A stretch of DNA of 64,000 nucleotides from Muribaculaceae bacterium (lineage in GTDB: Bacteria; Bacteroidota; Bacteroidia; Bacteroidales; Muribaculaceae): positions 50,871 through 114,870 of the forward strand of contig JAFLTW010000007.1 in the NCBI GenBank assembly GCA_022509085.1, written 5' to 3'. A model generated the notes under the pieces. The model had not been told where the DNA came from. It searched no databases and saw nothing but the letters and a program-made list of their open reading frames with translations. The translations under genes and the position numbers were made by a program. This document shows, in pieces, positions 51,336-62,115 of the stretch (positions are counted from its first letter, which is position 1; every line of letters begins with the position of its first letter).

Positions 51336-52186
51336 TGGAAGACTATTCAGCCTACGATGTCCGTCCGGATATCCTCAATTATGACGATTTGCGCAAGATG
51401 ATTCCGGCTCTCGACGGGCATCCCAAGATTACGCACGCCCTGATGAAGCTGCTATGGCTCGACCGCTGCAATGCCGACCATGGAGCCGTATGCGACACTC
51501 CGGGTCCGATGGTGGCTCGGCGCCTGCTCTCCGAGCGCTGGCACATCAATGTGGAGGTTGACGGGGCCGAGGTGCTCGACAATCTTCCTCCGGGGGCGTT
51601 CATCACGGTGAGCAACCATCCTTTCGGGGCTATCGACGGTATCATCCTTATAGATCTTATTGGCTCGAGGCGTCCTAAATTTAAGGTCATGGTCAATATG
51701 ATCCTTAACTATATCTCGTCGATGCGGCCCAATTTTATCGCCGTAGACCAGAGTGCGTCGACCGACCCCGCGAAACGTGCCGTCTCCGTGGCGGGCATCC
51801 GCAAGGTGCTCACCCAGCTGCGCGAGGGTGAGCCTATCGGTTTCTTTCCGGCCGGTGCCATGAGCAAGACCACTCTCCGCCATGGACTTCAAGACCGAGA
51901 GTGGCAGGATTCCGTGCTCCAGATTATCTATAAGGCTAAGGTGCCCGTCATCCCCATTTTCTTCCATGGCCGCAATTCGCGTCTGTGCAATATCATGGGG
52001 CATGTGTGCTGGCCTCTGCGCTCCCTGATGATCCCTTCGGAGATGATCAAGAAGTCGGGCAAGACGGTGCGCGTCTCCGTGGGGCTGCCTATCTCTGTAG
52101 AGGAGCAGGCGCGCTTTTCCAACCCCAAGGCCCTCGGAGCTTTCCTGCGCGAGAAGACATATGAGCTGCGCTCCAAGGGAGATTGA
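51335..52186 (+). CDS. Lysophospholipid acyltransferase-like protein
   Basis: The ATG at 51335 shares its A with the upstream TGA; a GTG at 51332 is an alternative. The 283-residue protein has VSNHPFGAIDGI (His95) as the catalytic block and GFFPAGAMS (171-174 FPAG) as the acceptor-binding block. These correspond to the HxxxxD and FPEG motifs in relatives of the hemolysin/OlsA-type acyltransferases, which carry NHPxGxxDG. It probably transfers a fatty acid onto a lipid of this pathway. Confidence 0.8.
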   Translation: MEDYSAYDVRPDILNYDDLRKMIPALDGHPKITHALMKLLWLDRCNADHGAVCDTPGPMVARRLLSERWHINVEVDGAEVLDNLPPGAFITVSNHPFGAIDGIILIDLIGSRRPKFKVMVNMILNYISSMRPNFIAVDQSASTDPAKRAVSVAGIRKVLTQLREGEPIGFFPAGAMSKTTLRHGLQDREWQDSVLQIIYKAKVPVIPIFFHGRNSRLCNIMGHVCWPLRSLMIPSEMIKKSGKTVRVSVGLPISVEEQARFSNPKALGAFLREKTYELRSKGD

Positions 52187-52197
52187 TTTTTCAGATT

Positions 52198-53175
52198 ATG
52201 AAGAAGAAGGATAAGGTTAAGTTTTCCTATAAGGACTCGCTGAAGTCGCTCGATACGGAGGAGACCATCGATCTTCTCTTCTACCGCCCCATCGGCTATT
52301 TCTGGTCGGTGCTGGCCTATCGGCTCGGCGTCACCCCCGATGCCATCACCATCATGGGTATCTTCCTGGGGGTGGGGGCCGGAGTCTGCTTCTTTTTCCC
52401 AGATATGTGGTGGAATCTCGGGGGCGTGGCCTTGCTTATGCTGGCCAATTCGTTCGATAGTGCCGACGGCCAGCTGGCTCGCATGACCCACCGCTTCTCC
52501 CGCCTGGGCCGCATCCTTGACGGCCTCTGCGGCGACATATGGTTTACGGCCATATATGCCGCCATCTGCCTGCGCGAGAATTTCTACGGCGGTGATTTTT
52601 TCACCACACATCTCTGGGCCATATGGGTCCTGGCGGCCGTCACGGCCATCTTCCACGGCATCCAGGCGGCAATGGCCGACTATTACCGGCAGTTTCATCT
52701 CTATTTCGTGAAGGGGAAGGAGGGGAGCGAGCTCGACACTGCCTCCGACCTCTGGGATAAGTTTCACGCGCTGTCTTGGCGCCGGAACCCCTGGCAGAAA
52801 CTGGTGCTGATGTTTTATACCAACTACACTACCGGCCAGGAGAAACGCACGCCCTGGATGCAGCGCTTCCGCAGGGAGCTGAAGGCTAAGTTTGGCGACG
52901 ATGCCGTGCCCGCCGACCTTCGCGAGAAGTTTCGCGCACAGAGCAAGCCCCTGATGAAGTATACCAATATCCTCTCTTTCAATACGCGCACCATCGCACT
53001 CTTCGTGGCGATACTCGTGTTCCGCCAGCCCTGGCTCTATTTCGCGTTTGAGATCACCGTGCTCAATGTGGTGCTGGTCTATATGATGTGGCGCCACGAG
53101 CGCATCTGCCGCCGATTTATCGAGGAGGTGAAAGAATACCCGGCTTCAGAGGAGACCCCCGGCGCCCAGGCATGA
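52198..53175 (+). CDS. Second CDP-alcohol phosphatidyltransferase of the cluster
   Basis: The start at 52198 (MKKKDKVKFSY) follows an in-frame TTG at 52183. The motif has Asp87, Asp90-Gly91, Ala94-Arg95, Gly104 and Asp108, but the expected last Asp (112) is Gly and an Asp follows at 113. Six membrane helices are predicted, with a hydrophilic loop of about 90 residues in the C-terminal half that is not found in the first enzyme. Its length (325 aa) and loop suggest a different acceptor, perhaps CDP-inositol. Confidence 0.8.
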   Translation: MKKKDKVKFSYKDSLKSLDTEETIDLLFYRPIGYFWSVLAYRLGVTPDAITIMGIFLGVGAGVCFFFPDMWWNLGGVALLMLANSFDSADGQLARMTHRFSRLGRILDGLCGDIWFTAIYAAICLRENFYGGDFFTTHLWAIWVLAAVTAIFHGIQAAMADYYRQFHLYFVKGKEGSELDTASDLWDKFHALSWRRNPWQKLVLMFYTNYTTGQEKRTPWMQRFRRELKAKFGDDAVPADLREKFRAQSKPLMKYTNILSFNTRTIALFVAILVFRQPWLYFAFEITVLNVVLVYMMWRHERICRRFIEEVKEYPASEETPGAQA

Positions 53176-53244
53176 GGCTTTTATGGACCCGTTGCCTTCC
53201 ATAAGAGTCCCGAACCTTTTGCATGGCTCCGAGGTTATCTAAAT

Positions 53245-53991
53245 ATGAATGCTACAGATAATCTTATCCGGTATGTCGACGGGGTCAAAGGCCTGATCTT
53301 CGACTATGGCGGCACGCTCGACACGGGCGGCGAACATTGGAGCCACGTAATTCGGCGTGCCTGGCAGCAGGCCGGCGTAGAGACGGATCTTGCCACCTTC
53401 CGCGAGGCGTATGTATATGCGGAGCGCGAACTCGCCCGCACCCTCCATATCCTTCCTCACCATGATTTCCACGACCTCCTGCGCATTAAGGTGAACATAG
53501 AGCTGCAGTGGCTGGCCGACCAGGGGGAGTTTCCTCCGGAAGATGTAGGGCCGAAGGCTGAGGAGATTGCGGCTATCTGCAATGCCGAGGCGAAGCGACA
53601 TGTGGAGGCTGCCGCTCCCGTGCTCGATGCGCTCTCACCGCGCTTCCCACTGGTGCTCGTCAGCAATTTCTACGGTAATATCGACACTGTGCTCCAGGCT
53701 TTCGGGGTGCGTAAGTATTTCCATAAGGTTGTGGAGAGTGCCGTGGTGGGGGTTCGCAAACCCGATCCCAAGATTTTCAGTCTTGGTGTGGAGGCGCTAG
53801 GACTTCAGGATGCCTCCCCGCATGCTGCACTGGTGGTAGGCGACAGCTATACAAAGGATGTCGTACCGGCTCTCGAGGCGGGTTGCCGGGCGCTCTGGCT
53901 CAAGGGGCCGGGATGGTCTGATGCGGAAGATGCCCAACCCTATCCCTACGTAATCCAAAATCTTGAAATTTTAACCAAAATACTGCGTTAG
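53245..53991 (+). CDS. HAD-superfamily hydrolase of the inositol-lipid cluster
   Basis: The 248-residue protein has motif I FDYGGTLDT with the nucleophile Asp20, where the usual acid/base Asp at position 22 is Gly. Motif II LVLVSNFYG and motif III RKPDPKIFSLGVEALG with Lys are present, and motif IV is VVGDSYTKD. The class is a C1-capped phosphatase. With the Gly substitution, phosphatase activity may be weak or another residue may serve. A phosphoinositol substrate is possible from context. It precedes the synthase by 220 bp of AT-rich DNA. Confidence 0.78.
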   Translation: MNATDNLIRYVDGVKGLIFDYGGTLDTGGEHWSHVIRRAWQQAGVETDLATFREAYVYAERELARTLHILPHHDFHDLLRIKVNIELQWLADQGEFPPEDVGPKAEEIAAICNAEAKRHVEAAAPVLDALSPRFPLVLVSNFYGNIDTVLQAFGVRKYFHKVVESAVVGVRKPDPKIFSLGVEALGLQDASPHAALVVGDSYTKDVVPALEAGCRALWLKGPGWSDAEDAQPYPYVIQNLEILTKILR

Positions 53992-54110
53992 CCTTGTTAA
54001 CAAATTTTTAGTTAACAGTTGTTATTGATATTTAATTTAACTTATTTTAACTAAATTCATACTTTATTTGCAAAAATTAACCTTTTGACAATAAGTTTTC
54101 TTTAAAAGTT

Positions 54111-54142
54111 TTTTGTCATTTGTAAAATTCACACTACTTTTG
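54111..54142 (+). promoter_or_regulatory. Promoter of the myo-inositol-phosphate synthase gene
   Basis: TACTTTTG at 54135-54142 matches the -7 consensus, with TTG at 54113-54115 about 19 bp upstream. It lies in the AT-rich gap 53992-54211, where no gene is visible; the leader would be about 60 nt. The synthase therefore has its own promoter. Confidence 0.65.
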
Positions 54143-54211
54143 AACTCCCAAACTGAATGTATGGGTTTTAAAGTGGAATTTTAACCAAAAAATATAGAAA
54201 GAGTAACACTT

Positions 54212-55540
<1,329 letters not shown>

Positions 55541-55565
55541 TTCGTTTTCATAAGTGAAGATTTCA

Positions 55566-55610
55566 GGAGGCTGTGTCAATCATTTCAGCTTGACATGGCC
55601 TCCCTTTTTT
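55566..55610 (+). terminator. Terminator after the inositol-phosphate synthase gene
   Basis: GGAGGC (55566-55571) and TGTCAA pair with TTGACA and GCCTCC (55598-55603) through a two-base internal loop, followed by TTTTTT. Confidence 0.8.
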
Positions 55611-55623
55611 ATTGCAGAAAATT

Positions 55624-56301
55624 ATGAGGATCGATATTATCACCGTGCTTCCGGAAATGCTTCAGGGCCCGCTCGACTGCTCTATTATAGAACGCGCGAA
55701 GAAGAAGGGGCTCGTGGAAATCGAGGTGCACAATCTCCGGGACTATACCGAAAACAAACACCGAAAGGTAGACGACTATCCTTTCGGGGGAGAGGCGGGT
55801 ATGGTGATGGGCATTCAGCCTATCGACGCCTGCATTTCGGCCTTGAAGGCTAAGCGGGACTACGACGAGGTGATCTTTACCTCGCCCGACGGTCAACTCC
55901 TGACCCAACCTATGGCCAACTCGCTTTCGCTGCTCAACAATATCATTATCCTCTGCGGGCATTATAAAGGTGTCGACTATCGTGTACGCGAACATCTGGT
56001 CACCATGGAGATCTCCATCGGCGATTATGTGCTCACGGGTGGCGAGCTCCCCGCGGCTGTCATCACCGACGCTGTGGTGCGGCTCTTGCCGGGAGCCATC
56101 GGCGACGAACAGAGTGCCCTCTCCGACTCCTTCCAAGACAACCTCCTGGCTCCGCCTGTATACACCCGGCCGGCAGACTACAAGGGCTGGCGTGTCCCCG
56201 ACATCCTCCTCTCGGGCCATGAGGCCCGCATCGCCCAGTGGCGCCTCGACCAGGCCCTCGAGCGCACCCGCCGCCTCCGCCCCGACCTCCTCAGCGACTA
56301 A
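55624..56301 (+). CDS. trmD: tRNA (guanine-37-N1)-methyltransferase
   Basis: The start at 55624 ([12 protein letters not shown]) matches the TrmD N-terminus. [30 protein letters not shown] and [15 protein letters not shown] are the conserved knot segments binding S-adenosylmethionine. The enzyme methylates G37 in tRNAs reading CNN codons. It begins 20 bp after the terminator, so a promoter must lie within or near it. Confidence 0.96.
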   Translation: MRIDIITVLPEMLQGPLDCSIIERAKKKGLVEIEVHNLRDYTENKHRKVDDYPFGGEAGMVMGIQPIDACISALKAKRDYDEVIFTSPDGQLLTQPMANSLSLLNNIIILCGHYKGVDYRVREHLVTMEISIGDYVLTGGELPAAVITDAVVRLLPGAIGDEQSALSDSFQDNLLAPPVYTRPADYKGWRVPDILLSGHEARIAQWRLDQALERTRRLRPDLLSD

Positions 56302-56359
56302 CCCGGTTTCCACCAAATTCGGGAAAGGATGACAACAGGATGAGCGTGAGGCATAGCTC

Positions 56360-56390
56360 TTGCGTATCCAATTTATTTTCGTTAATTTTG
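56360..56390 (+). promoter_or_regulatory. Promoter of the ftsB-like gene
   Basis: TTG (56360-56362) and TAATTTTG (56383-56390) are 20 bp apart, 10 bp before the ATG at 56401. Confidence 0.7.
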
Positions 56391-56400
56391 CAAGTTCAGA

Positions 56401-56736
56401 ATGCCGGCTATCCCGGCTTTGTCTATGGCAGAAGTTACGAAGAAAGAGAGTTTCTGGCAGAAGAGGAAGGGCACAATCCCTTTCCTCGTCATCGCCACGG
56501 TCGTCATAGCCGTCCTTTTCCTCAATGAGGAAACCTCAGTGCGCACCAATATGGAATACGAAGGCCGGATCAACGATCTACGGCAGGAAATACGACATAA
56601 CCGCGACTCTGCACTCTATTACCGGCAGCACCGCCTCGCCATCGAAAACGGCGAGAGCGACCTCGAGCGGCTCGCCCGCGAACGATATCATATGCAGAAA
56701 CCCACTGAAGACGTCTTTGTCTATGGCGACCGCTAA
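56401..56736 (+). CDS. FtsB/DivIC-like septum formation protein
   Basis: The 111-residue protein has one membrane helix (IPFLVIATVVIAVLFL, about residues 27-44) then a coiled coil (YEGRINDLRQEIRHNRDSAL) and ends ERLARERYHMQKPTEDVFVY, the conserved FtsB/DivIC tail. Such proteins join the divisome at the septum. An ATG at 56425 (MAEVTKKES) is an alternative start. The next gene overlaps by 14 bp. Confidence 0.85.
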   Translation: MPAIPALSMAEVTKKESFWQKRKGTIPFLVIATVVIAVLFLNEETSVRTNMEYEGRINDLRQEIRHNRDSALYYRQHRLAIENGESDLERLARERYHMQKPTEDVFVYGDR

Positions 56737-57229
56737 GAATCCGAAGTCTCCCGCGCCTGCCCCCAAAGGCCTCGCCCGTAGCCGCAAGGCCATCGAGGCC
56801 GCCGCTACCTTCGGCCTTATCCTAATTGCCGTAGGAATCGCTGCCCCGTTTACCGACCTTCTCAATTTCGACTACATCCGCTTCTTTAAGTGGATATACG
56901 CCCCCGGTGCACTTATCTTCACCGTGGCCCGCATCGTAGGCAGCACCGACCCTTCAGAGTCGCTGCGCATCCGGCGCCTGCGCCGCCTCGAGTTCTGGGC
57001 CGGAGTATCCTTCTGCATCGGAGTGTTTTTCTGGTTTTATAACGAAGACCGTTATTCCGATTTCCTGATCCTCGACGCCGGGGCTATGTCTTATCTGCGT
57101 GAAACGGTCTATTTCACCCTCGCAGGCGCCCTCATACAGGTCATCGCCGTCGCCGCACTCTCGCGCCGGCTAAAGAAGGAGGCTGAGGGAAATAAGGATA
57201 ATAAGGATAAGGAGGCCGGGAAAAAATGA
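56723..57229 (+). CDS. Four-helix membrane protein, unknown function (168 aa)
   Basis: The start at 56723 (MATAKNPKSPAPAP) fits a membrane protein with four hydrophobic segments (about residues 25-45, 57-72, 88-105, 130-150); upstream codons lie inside the ftsB-like gene. The C-terminal tail is rich in Lys, Asp and Glu. I do not recognise a family. It overlaps coaX by 4 bp, so it belongs to the same operon. Confidence 0.75.
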   Translation: MATAKNPKSPAPAPKGLARSRKAIEAAATFGLILIAVGIAAPFTDLLNFDYIRFFKWIYAPGALIFTVARIVGSTDPSESLRIRRLRRLEFWAGVSFCIGVFFWFYNEDRYSDFLILDAGAMSYLRETVYFTLAGALIQVIAVAALSRRLKKEAEGNKDNKDKEAGKK

Positions 57230-57990
57230 GAAACGCAGATATCGCTTCCGTTGATGTGGGAAACACCTCCATAAAGGTGACCTTCCCGGTTCCCGGCGTC
57301 GACTCTTCCGCAGCCGACTCTTTAGGGGCGATGGAGGCCGCTTCCCTTGAGGAGGCAGCAGCCTTTCTCGCCGGCAGAGGCATATCCCGCGTTGCCTTCT
57401 CCACCACACGCGAGCTCTCCGCATCCGACCGTGCTCTCATCAAGGAGGCCGGTTGGTGGGAGCTCCGCCCTGACAGCAACCTCCCGCTGAAGATTGTCTA
57501 TGACTCTCCCTCCACCCTGGGCACCGACCGCCTCGCGGCTGCCCTCGGTGCGGCACACCTCTTTCCGGGTGAGGTGGTACTCGTGGCCGATGTCGGCACA
57601 GCGCTCACCCTCGATGTCGTGGCCTGTGGGGCATTTCTCGGCGGAATGATCTCGCCCGGAGTGCGTATGCGCCTGGAGGCTCTCCATCATTTTACGTCAC
57701 GCCTGCCGCTGGCCGAGCTGCCCGATTCCGGGGAAGTGCACTTCCCGGCCACCGACACATTCTCTTCGTTGCAGGCCGGCGCCCTTTGGGGCGTGGCTTT
57801 CGAAGTGGCCTCTGCCTTCGCTTTTGCTTCGCGCCGCTGCAACGCCACCCGCCTGGTGGTCACCGGCGGCGGAGCTCACTCCATTTTCTCCGAACTCGAA
57901 GAGGCACTCCCCGAGGGGGTCAGCCCCGTGATGGTGCCGCAACTCGTACATATAGGTTTGAATGTAGCTTTTTCTTATAATCATGAATAA
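57226..57990 (+). CDS. coaX: Type III pantothenate kinase
   Basis: The 254-residue protein carries SVDVGNTSIKV (phosphate-1 motif), LGTDRLAAALGAA, VLVADVGTALTLDVV (phosphate-2) and FLGGMISPGVRMRLEAL. The reaction is ATP-dependent phosphorylation of pantothenate, the first step of coenzyme A synthesis. A CoaX starting next to an outer-membrane gene and lptC is the usual Bacteroidales arrangement. It overlaps the next gene by 8 bp. Confidence 0.93.
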   Translation: MRNADIASVDVGNTSIKVTFPVPGVDSSAADSLGAMEAASLEEAAAFLAGRGISRVAFSTTRELSASDRALIKEAGWWELRPDSNLPLKIVYDSPSTLGTDRLAAALGAAHLFPGEVVLVADVGTALTLDVVACGAFLGGMISPGVRMRLEALHHFTSRLPLAELPDSGEVHFPATDTFSSLQAGALWGVAFEVASAFAFASRRCNATRLVVTGGGAHSIFSELEEALPEGVSPVMVPQLVHIGLNVAFSYNHE

Positions 57991-59272
57991 AACTTCCAAG
58001 TCGATTCTCTTCGCATTGGCGGCTCTCCTGGCTCTTGCCACACCGCTCTCGGCCCAGAATATCTCCACGCCTTATTCTATGTATGGCTACGGTATCCTGG
58101 GCGACCGCGCCACATCCATGCAGCGCCAGATGGGCAGCGTGGGCTATGCCATGCATTCCGGTCGACAGATCAATGTGATGAATCCGGCCTCCTATGCCTC
58201 TATCGACTCCCTCACCTTCCTTTTCGACATCGGTGCCGACCTCACTTTCCTCTGGAGCAAGGAGGGAAAGACTAAGGAAAACTCCATCGGGGGCGGCCTC
58301 GATTATGTGACTCTCCAGTTCCCCATAGCGAAACATTTCGGTGCCTCAATCGGCATGCTTCCCTATTCGGGCGTAGGATACGCTTTCGGCAACGATATAG
58401 CCCACGGTGCCCGCGAAAATCAGGGCTCCGGCGGCATCAATATGGCCTACCTGGGTTTTGCGGCCAATTACTTCGGACTCGGTCTGGGACTGAATGTGAG
58501 CTATAATTTCGGCACTATCATTAATGATGTCTACGTCACTCCCTCCACCGGCGGCCAGTTCCTTTCCGAACACGTCATGGAGATCCGCGACTGGGATGTC
58601 AATGTGGGCCTGCAATACACGCTTCCGGTATCTAAGTTTGATGCCGTGACACTCGGTGCCACGTATTCTCCCAAGAAGTCGCTCCACGGCAAGTCGTGGG
58701 TCACCACACAGGAAGTCCAGATGGAGGCGCGCCCCGACACGGTGGGCTACCTCAACCTGTCGGGCAACTATTTTACTCCCAATTCTTTCGGTGTGGGTGT
58801 CAACTACCTCCACGAGAAGGTGTCGCGCCTTATGGTGGAGTTTGATTTCACTTATCAGCTGTGGTCGCAGGTGAAGTATTCGGAAATCAAGGGTTTCCGC
58901 GACCCTATGTCGCCCTCCACCAACCCCGATGTTGTATTCGCCGGTATGGACTTCTCCAACCGTATGCGTCTGGGCCTGGGCGGCGAGTTCGTGCCCAAGG
59001 TGCGCGGCTCTTATATGGAGCGTGTGGCCTACCGTCTCGGTGGCTATTTCTGCAACGATTACCTCAATATCCTCGGCAACCGGGTGCGTGAGTATGGTCT
59101 TACGTGCGGTTTCGGTTTCCATACCCCGCAGGATAAGACGGTGATCAATGTCGGTTTCGAGTGGAAACACCGCACCACCACACCCTCCGTCTTGATCTCC
59201 GAAAACTATTTCAATATCACGCTGGGCCTCAATTTCAACGAGTTGTGGTTCTGGCAGCGTAAGATACGTTGA
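57983..59272 (+). CDS. Outer-membrane beta-barrel protein (FadL/OMPP1-like)
   Basis: A signal peptide (LFALAALLALATPLSAQ) precedes a 400-residue barrel with many alternating strands, for example FGASIGMLPYSGVGYAFGND and YFGLGLGLNVSYNFG. The C-terminal strand is ITLGLNFNELWFWQRKI. The N-terminal SMYGYGILGDRATSMQRQMG pattern is seen in Bacteroidetes barrel proteins preceding lptC. Substrate unknown. Confidence 0.78.
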   Translation: MNKTSKSILFALAALLALATPLSAQNISTPYSMYGYGILGDRATSMQRQMGSVGYAMHSGRQINVMNPASYASIDSLTFLFDIGADLTFLWSKEGKTKENSIGGGLDYVTLQFPIAKHFGASIGMLPYSGVGYAFGNDIAHGARENQGSGGINMAYLGFAANYFGLGLGLNVSYNFGTIINDVYVTPSTGGQFLSEHVMEIRDWDVNVGLQYTLPVSKFDAVTLGATYSPKKSLHGKSWVTTQEVQMEARPDTVGYLNLSGNYFTPNSFGVGVNYLHEKVSRLMVEFDFTYQLWSQVKYSEIKGFRDPMSPSTNPDVVFAGMDFSNRMRLGLGGEFVPKVRGSYMERVAYRLGGYFCNDYLNILGNRVREYGLTCGFGFHTPQDKTVINVGFEWKHRTTTPSVLISENYFNITLGLNFNELWFWQRKIR

Positions 59273-59937
59273 TCCCTCTCCGCTCTCTGATCCCTGTCAT
59301 GTCGTTTTGTGCATGCCTGCTTCTGGCGGCCTGCGGCGAAGACGATAAGCTGGGCGTCACCAATGCGGTGGATGCCTCGAAGATGCCACAGCTGTCCACG
59401 CGTGACGTCTCTACCCTTATCTCCGATTCGGGATATACGAAGTATAAGGTTGTGACTCCCCTCTGGAATGTCTTCGGAGGTACCGATAAGGAGGCATACT
59501 GGGATTTCCCGGAGGGTGTCTATCTGCGCCAGCTCGACCACGACCTTAAGGTGGTATCCACCGTAGCCGCCGATTCGGCCGTCTATTTCCCCAACCGTAA
59601 ACTCTGGGAACTCTATGGAAATGTGGAGATCGACCAGGAGAATAAGGCCTATTTCTTCTCCCAGCGCATCTTCTTCGACGATAAGCAGAAGCGTATCTTC
59701 AGCGATACCTTTATTCATATCAAGACCCCGACTCAGATTCTCGAGGGAATCGGATTCGAGTCTAACGAGAACATGACGCAATACCGCGTTCTCCAGCCCA
59801 CCGGAATGTTTCCCACCCATCAGCTTGAAGACGATGCGGCCTCCTCGGCTTCCTCCTCTTCACGCCCTGAACCTCAACCCCTCCCTGCTCCGCGCCCGAT
59901 GAGGCCGGCGCCGGCGTCGCTCTCCTCCCAACCGTAA
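59269..59937 (+). CDS. LptC-like lipopolysaccharide export lipoprotein
   Basis: A TTG start at 59269 overlaps the previous TGA and gives a full lipoprotein signal ending in LLAAC; an ATG at 59299 would leave a weak one. Residues 60-180 have the LptC strand pattern: YTKYKVVTPLWNVFGGTDKE, YWDFPEGVYLRQLDH and DSAVYFPNRKLWELYGNVEI. LptC bridges the LptB2FG exporter to LptA in the periplasm. The Pro/Ser-rich tail is unusual. Confidence 0.78.
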   Translation: MIPLRSLIPVMSFCACLLLAACGEDDKLGVTNAVDASKMPQLSTRDVSTLISDSGYTKYKVVTPLWNVFGGTDKEAYWDFPEGVYLRQLDHDLKVVSTVAADSAVYFPNRKLWELYGNVEIDQENKAYFFSQRIFFDDKQKRIFSDTFIHIKTPTQILEGIGFESNENMTQYRVLQPTGMFPTHQLEDDAASSASSSSRPEPQPLPAPRPMRPAPASLSSQP

Positions 59938-59946
59938 CTGTAGATT

Positions 59947-61221
59947 ATGACACTTGCCACAGCTATAGCCCTCACGGCTCTGATGATCCTTCTCTCCGGC
60001 TTTTTCTCAGGCTCGGAAATCGCGTTCATCCAGAGCAGCAGGGTGCGTATGGCCATCGATGCCACCAAGAGCGGCGTAGTCGACCGCATCATCCGCCGCT
60101 TTACAGCCCATGAGGATATGTTTATCTCAACTATGCTTGTGGGCAATAATGGTGTCCTTGTGATTTATGGTATCACTATCTCCGTCATCATCAACCCTAT
60201 CCTGGAGCGATGGTTCAACCATAATGAGGCGCTTGTGCTGATATGCAACACTCTCTTCTCCACCCTCATAATTCTCCTGGCGGGGGAGTTTCTGCCGAAG
60301 GCCGCCTTCCGTATCAACCCCAACAAGACCATCCGTCTGCTCGCTTTTCCGCTCTACCTTATTTATCTTCTCCTATATCCTGTGGCATGGCTGGTGTCAT
60401 GCATATCCAACGGTCTGAAGAAGCTCTTCGGAATCAAGGAGGCTCCGGCGGAGGTGAACTATAAGTCGCTCACCATGGAGCAGCTCGACGACTATATCGA
60501 GGAGACCATCGAGCAGGTGGGGAATGTCTCGAAGGTGGAGAATGAGGTCAAGATTTTCCGCAACGCCATAGATTTTAAAGACACCCAGATAGGGGAGTGC
60601 ATGCGCCCCCGAAATGAGATTGTGGCTGTGTCGCTCGAGGCGATGGACCGTGAGGATCTCCTGCGCACCTTTATGGATACGGGCTTGTCGAAGATTGTCG
60701 TTTTCCGTGAGGATATCGACGACGTGGTGGGCTATATCCATATCTCCGAGCTTTTCAGCTCGGGTGGCGACCTGCGTAGGAGTCTCAAGCCCGTGCTCTA
60801 TGCGCCGGAGTCGATGCTCGCCAACAATATGATGCGTAAGATGATCTCGGAGAAGAAGAGCATGGTGATTGTTGTGGATGAATATGGAGGCACGGCAGGG
60901 CTGGCCACTCTTGAAGACCTTGTGGAGGAAATCTTCGGGGAGATCGAAGACGAGCACGACCGCAGCAGCGACTGGGGGCGTCGGCTTGCCGACGGAGATT
61001 ATGAGTTCTCCGGTCGCGCCGAGATCTCGGCAATCAATGATGAATACGGTTTGGGACTCAAGGAGAGCGATGAATATCATACCATCGCCGGCTATCTGCT
61101 CGAACATCTCGGTCAGATGCCCGTGGAAGGGGAGCTCTACCGCATCGGCGACTACGACTTCTGCGCTGTCGAGATGGACGCCATGCGCATCCTCAAGGTG
61201 CGCCTCTCAACTCCCTCCTGA
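59947..61221 (+). CDS. HlyC/CorC (GldE-like) transporter-associated protein
   Basis: The 424-residue protein has an N-terminal DUF21 membrane region ([20 protein letters not shown], then [13 protein letters not shown]), two CBS domains around [20 protein letters not shown] and [20 protein letters not shown], and the C-terminal CorC_HlyC fold ending [18 protein letters not shown]. Such proteins handle divalent cations; in Bacteroidetes the gene is called gldE when near gliding genes. It follows lptC by 9 bp. Confidence 0.9.
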   Translation: MTLATAIALTALMILLSGFFSGSEIAFIQSSRVRMAIDATKSGVVDRIIRRFTAHEDMFISTMLVGNNGVLVIYGITISVIINPILERWFNHNEALVLICNTLFSTLIILLAGEFLPKAAFRINPNKTIRLLAFPLYLIYLLLYPVAWLVSCISNGLKKLFGIKEAPAEVNYKSLTMEQLDDYIEETIEQVGNVSKVENEVKIFRNAIDFKDTQIGECMRPRNEIVAVSLEAMDREDLLRTFMDTGLSKIVVFREDIDDVVGYIHISELFSSGGDLRRSLKPVLYAPESMLANNMMRKMISEKKSMVIVVDEYGGTAGLATLEDLVEEIFGEIEDEHDRSSDWGRRLADGDYEFSGRAEISAINDEYGLGLKESDEYHTIAGYLLEHLGQMPVEGELYRIGDYDFCAVEMDAMRILKVRLSTPS

Positions 61222-61278
61222 TTCCGGAGGTAGGGAATTTCTGCGAAAAAGATATTGTGAAAAAAAAAGAGATGTGCT

Positions 61279-61785
61279 CTACCTGTAGTCTACGAGCACA
61301 TCGCGAAGTTTCTTGCGAGCGAAGAAGATACGGCTTTTTACCGTACCTAACGGCATGTCAAGCTTCTCGGCTATCTCCTCATATTTATAGCCTGCCACAT
61401 GCATGGAGAAAGGCTCACGGTAGTCTGACGAGAACCCTGCGATTATAGCCGAAATCTCGTTGCAAGCAAATGCGCCTTCCGGTGTCTCAAGCCCTGACTC
61501 CTGACAGAGATTAAGATGAAACATGTCTTCAGATGAATCTACCATCGTGTTCTCACGAGCATTCTTGCGGTAGTTGTTGATGAAGATGTTGCGCATTATG
61601 GTCAGCATCCAGCCTTTGAAATTTGTGTTTTCCACAAATTTCGATTCGTTGCGGAGTGCTTTCAGAGTAGTGTCCTGCACCAAATCTTGCGCTTCTTCAC
61701 GGTTGGCCGTGAGCTTTAGTGCAAAACTGAGGAGGTTGCCCTGCATTCCTAATACGGAAGTTTTAAAGCTTGCATTCTCTTTCAT
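61279..61785 (-). CDS. RNA polymerase sigma factor, ECF type
   Basis: The 168-residue protein has region 2 (EEAQDLVQDTTLKALRNESK, then NFKGWMLTIMRNIFINNYRK) and region 4 (YKYEEIAEKLDMPLGTVKSR). No anti-sigma gene is adjacent. The promoter (61882-61912) is of the housekeeping type. It lies convergent to the CorC-like gene with 57 bp between. Confidence 0.92.
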   Translation of the reverse strand: MKENASFKTSVLGMQGNLLSFALKLTANREEAQDLVQDTTLKALRNESKFVENTNFKGWMLTIMRNIFINNYRKNARENTMVDSSEDMFHLNLCQESGLETPEGAFACNEISAIIAGFSSDYREPFSMHVAGYKYEEIAEKLDMPLGTVKSRIFFARKKLRDVLVDYR

Positions 61786-61881
61786 ATAGAGGGCAAATGA
61801 GGAGTTGTTGTTCTGTTGTTGTGTTGTTTTGTTGAGGTCCAGGAATCCTCTTTGAGATTGGGGGCCTTATCAATTATGTGG

Positions 61882-61912
61882 CAAAGTTAAAAAACATTTT
61901 TTAATTACCAAA
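61882..61912 (-). promoter_or_regulatory. Promoter of the ECF sigma factor gene
   Basis: On the minus strand TTTG (61909-61912) and TAACTTTG (61882-61889) are 19 bp apart; the leader is about 90 nt. Confidence 0.7.
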
Positions 61913-62080
61913 CTTTTTCTCCTATTTTTTTCTTCCAACCCTCTTAATTATTTATAAATTTATATTGCAGGAGGGAATAACCTTTGTGAATGTGGTAATT
62001 CTTTAGCCTTGTTCTGCTAAATACGAAACTTTATAAGAAATTATTGTGGGATGAAAGATAAGTTTACAAAATATTTTCCT

Positions 62081-62088
62081 TATCTTTG
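62081..62088 (+). promoter_or_regulatory. -7 box before a 30-codon reading frame and the LRR gene
   Basis: TATCTTTG matches the consensus; no good TTG lies 20 bp upstream. The rest of 61913-62080 is AT-rich without visible features. Confidence 0.5.
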
Positions 62089-62115
62089 TGCAAAATTAAT
62101 TCTATTATCACAAAT

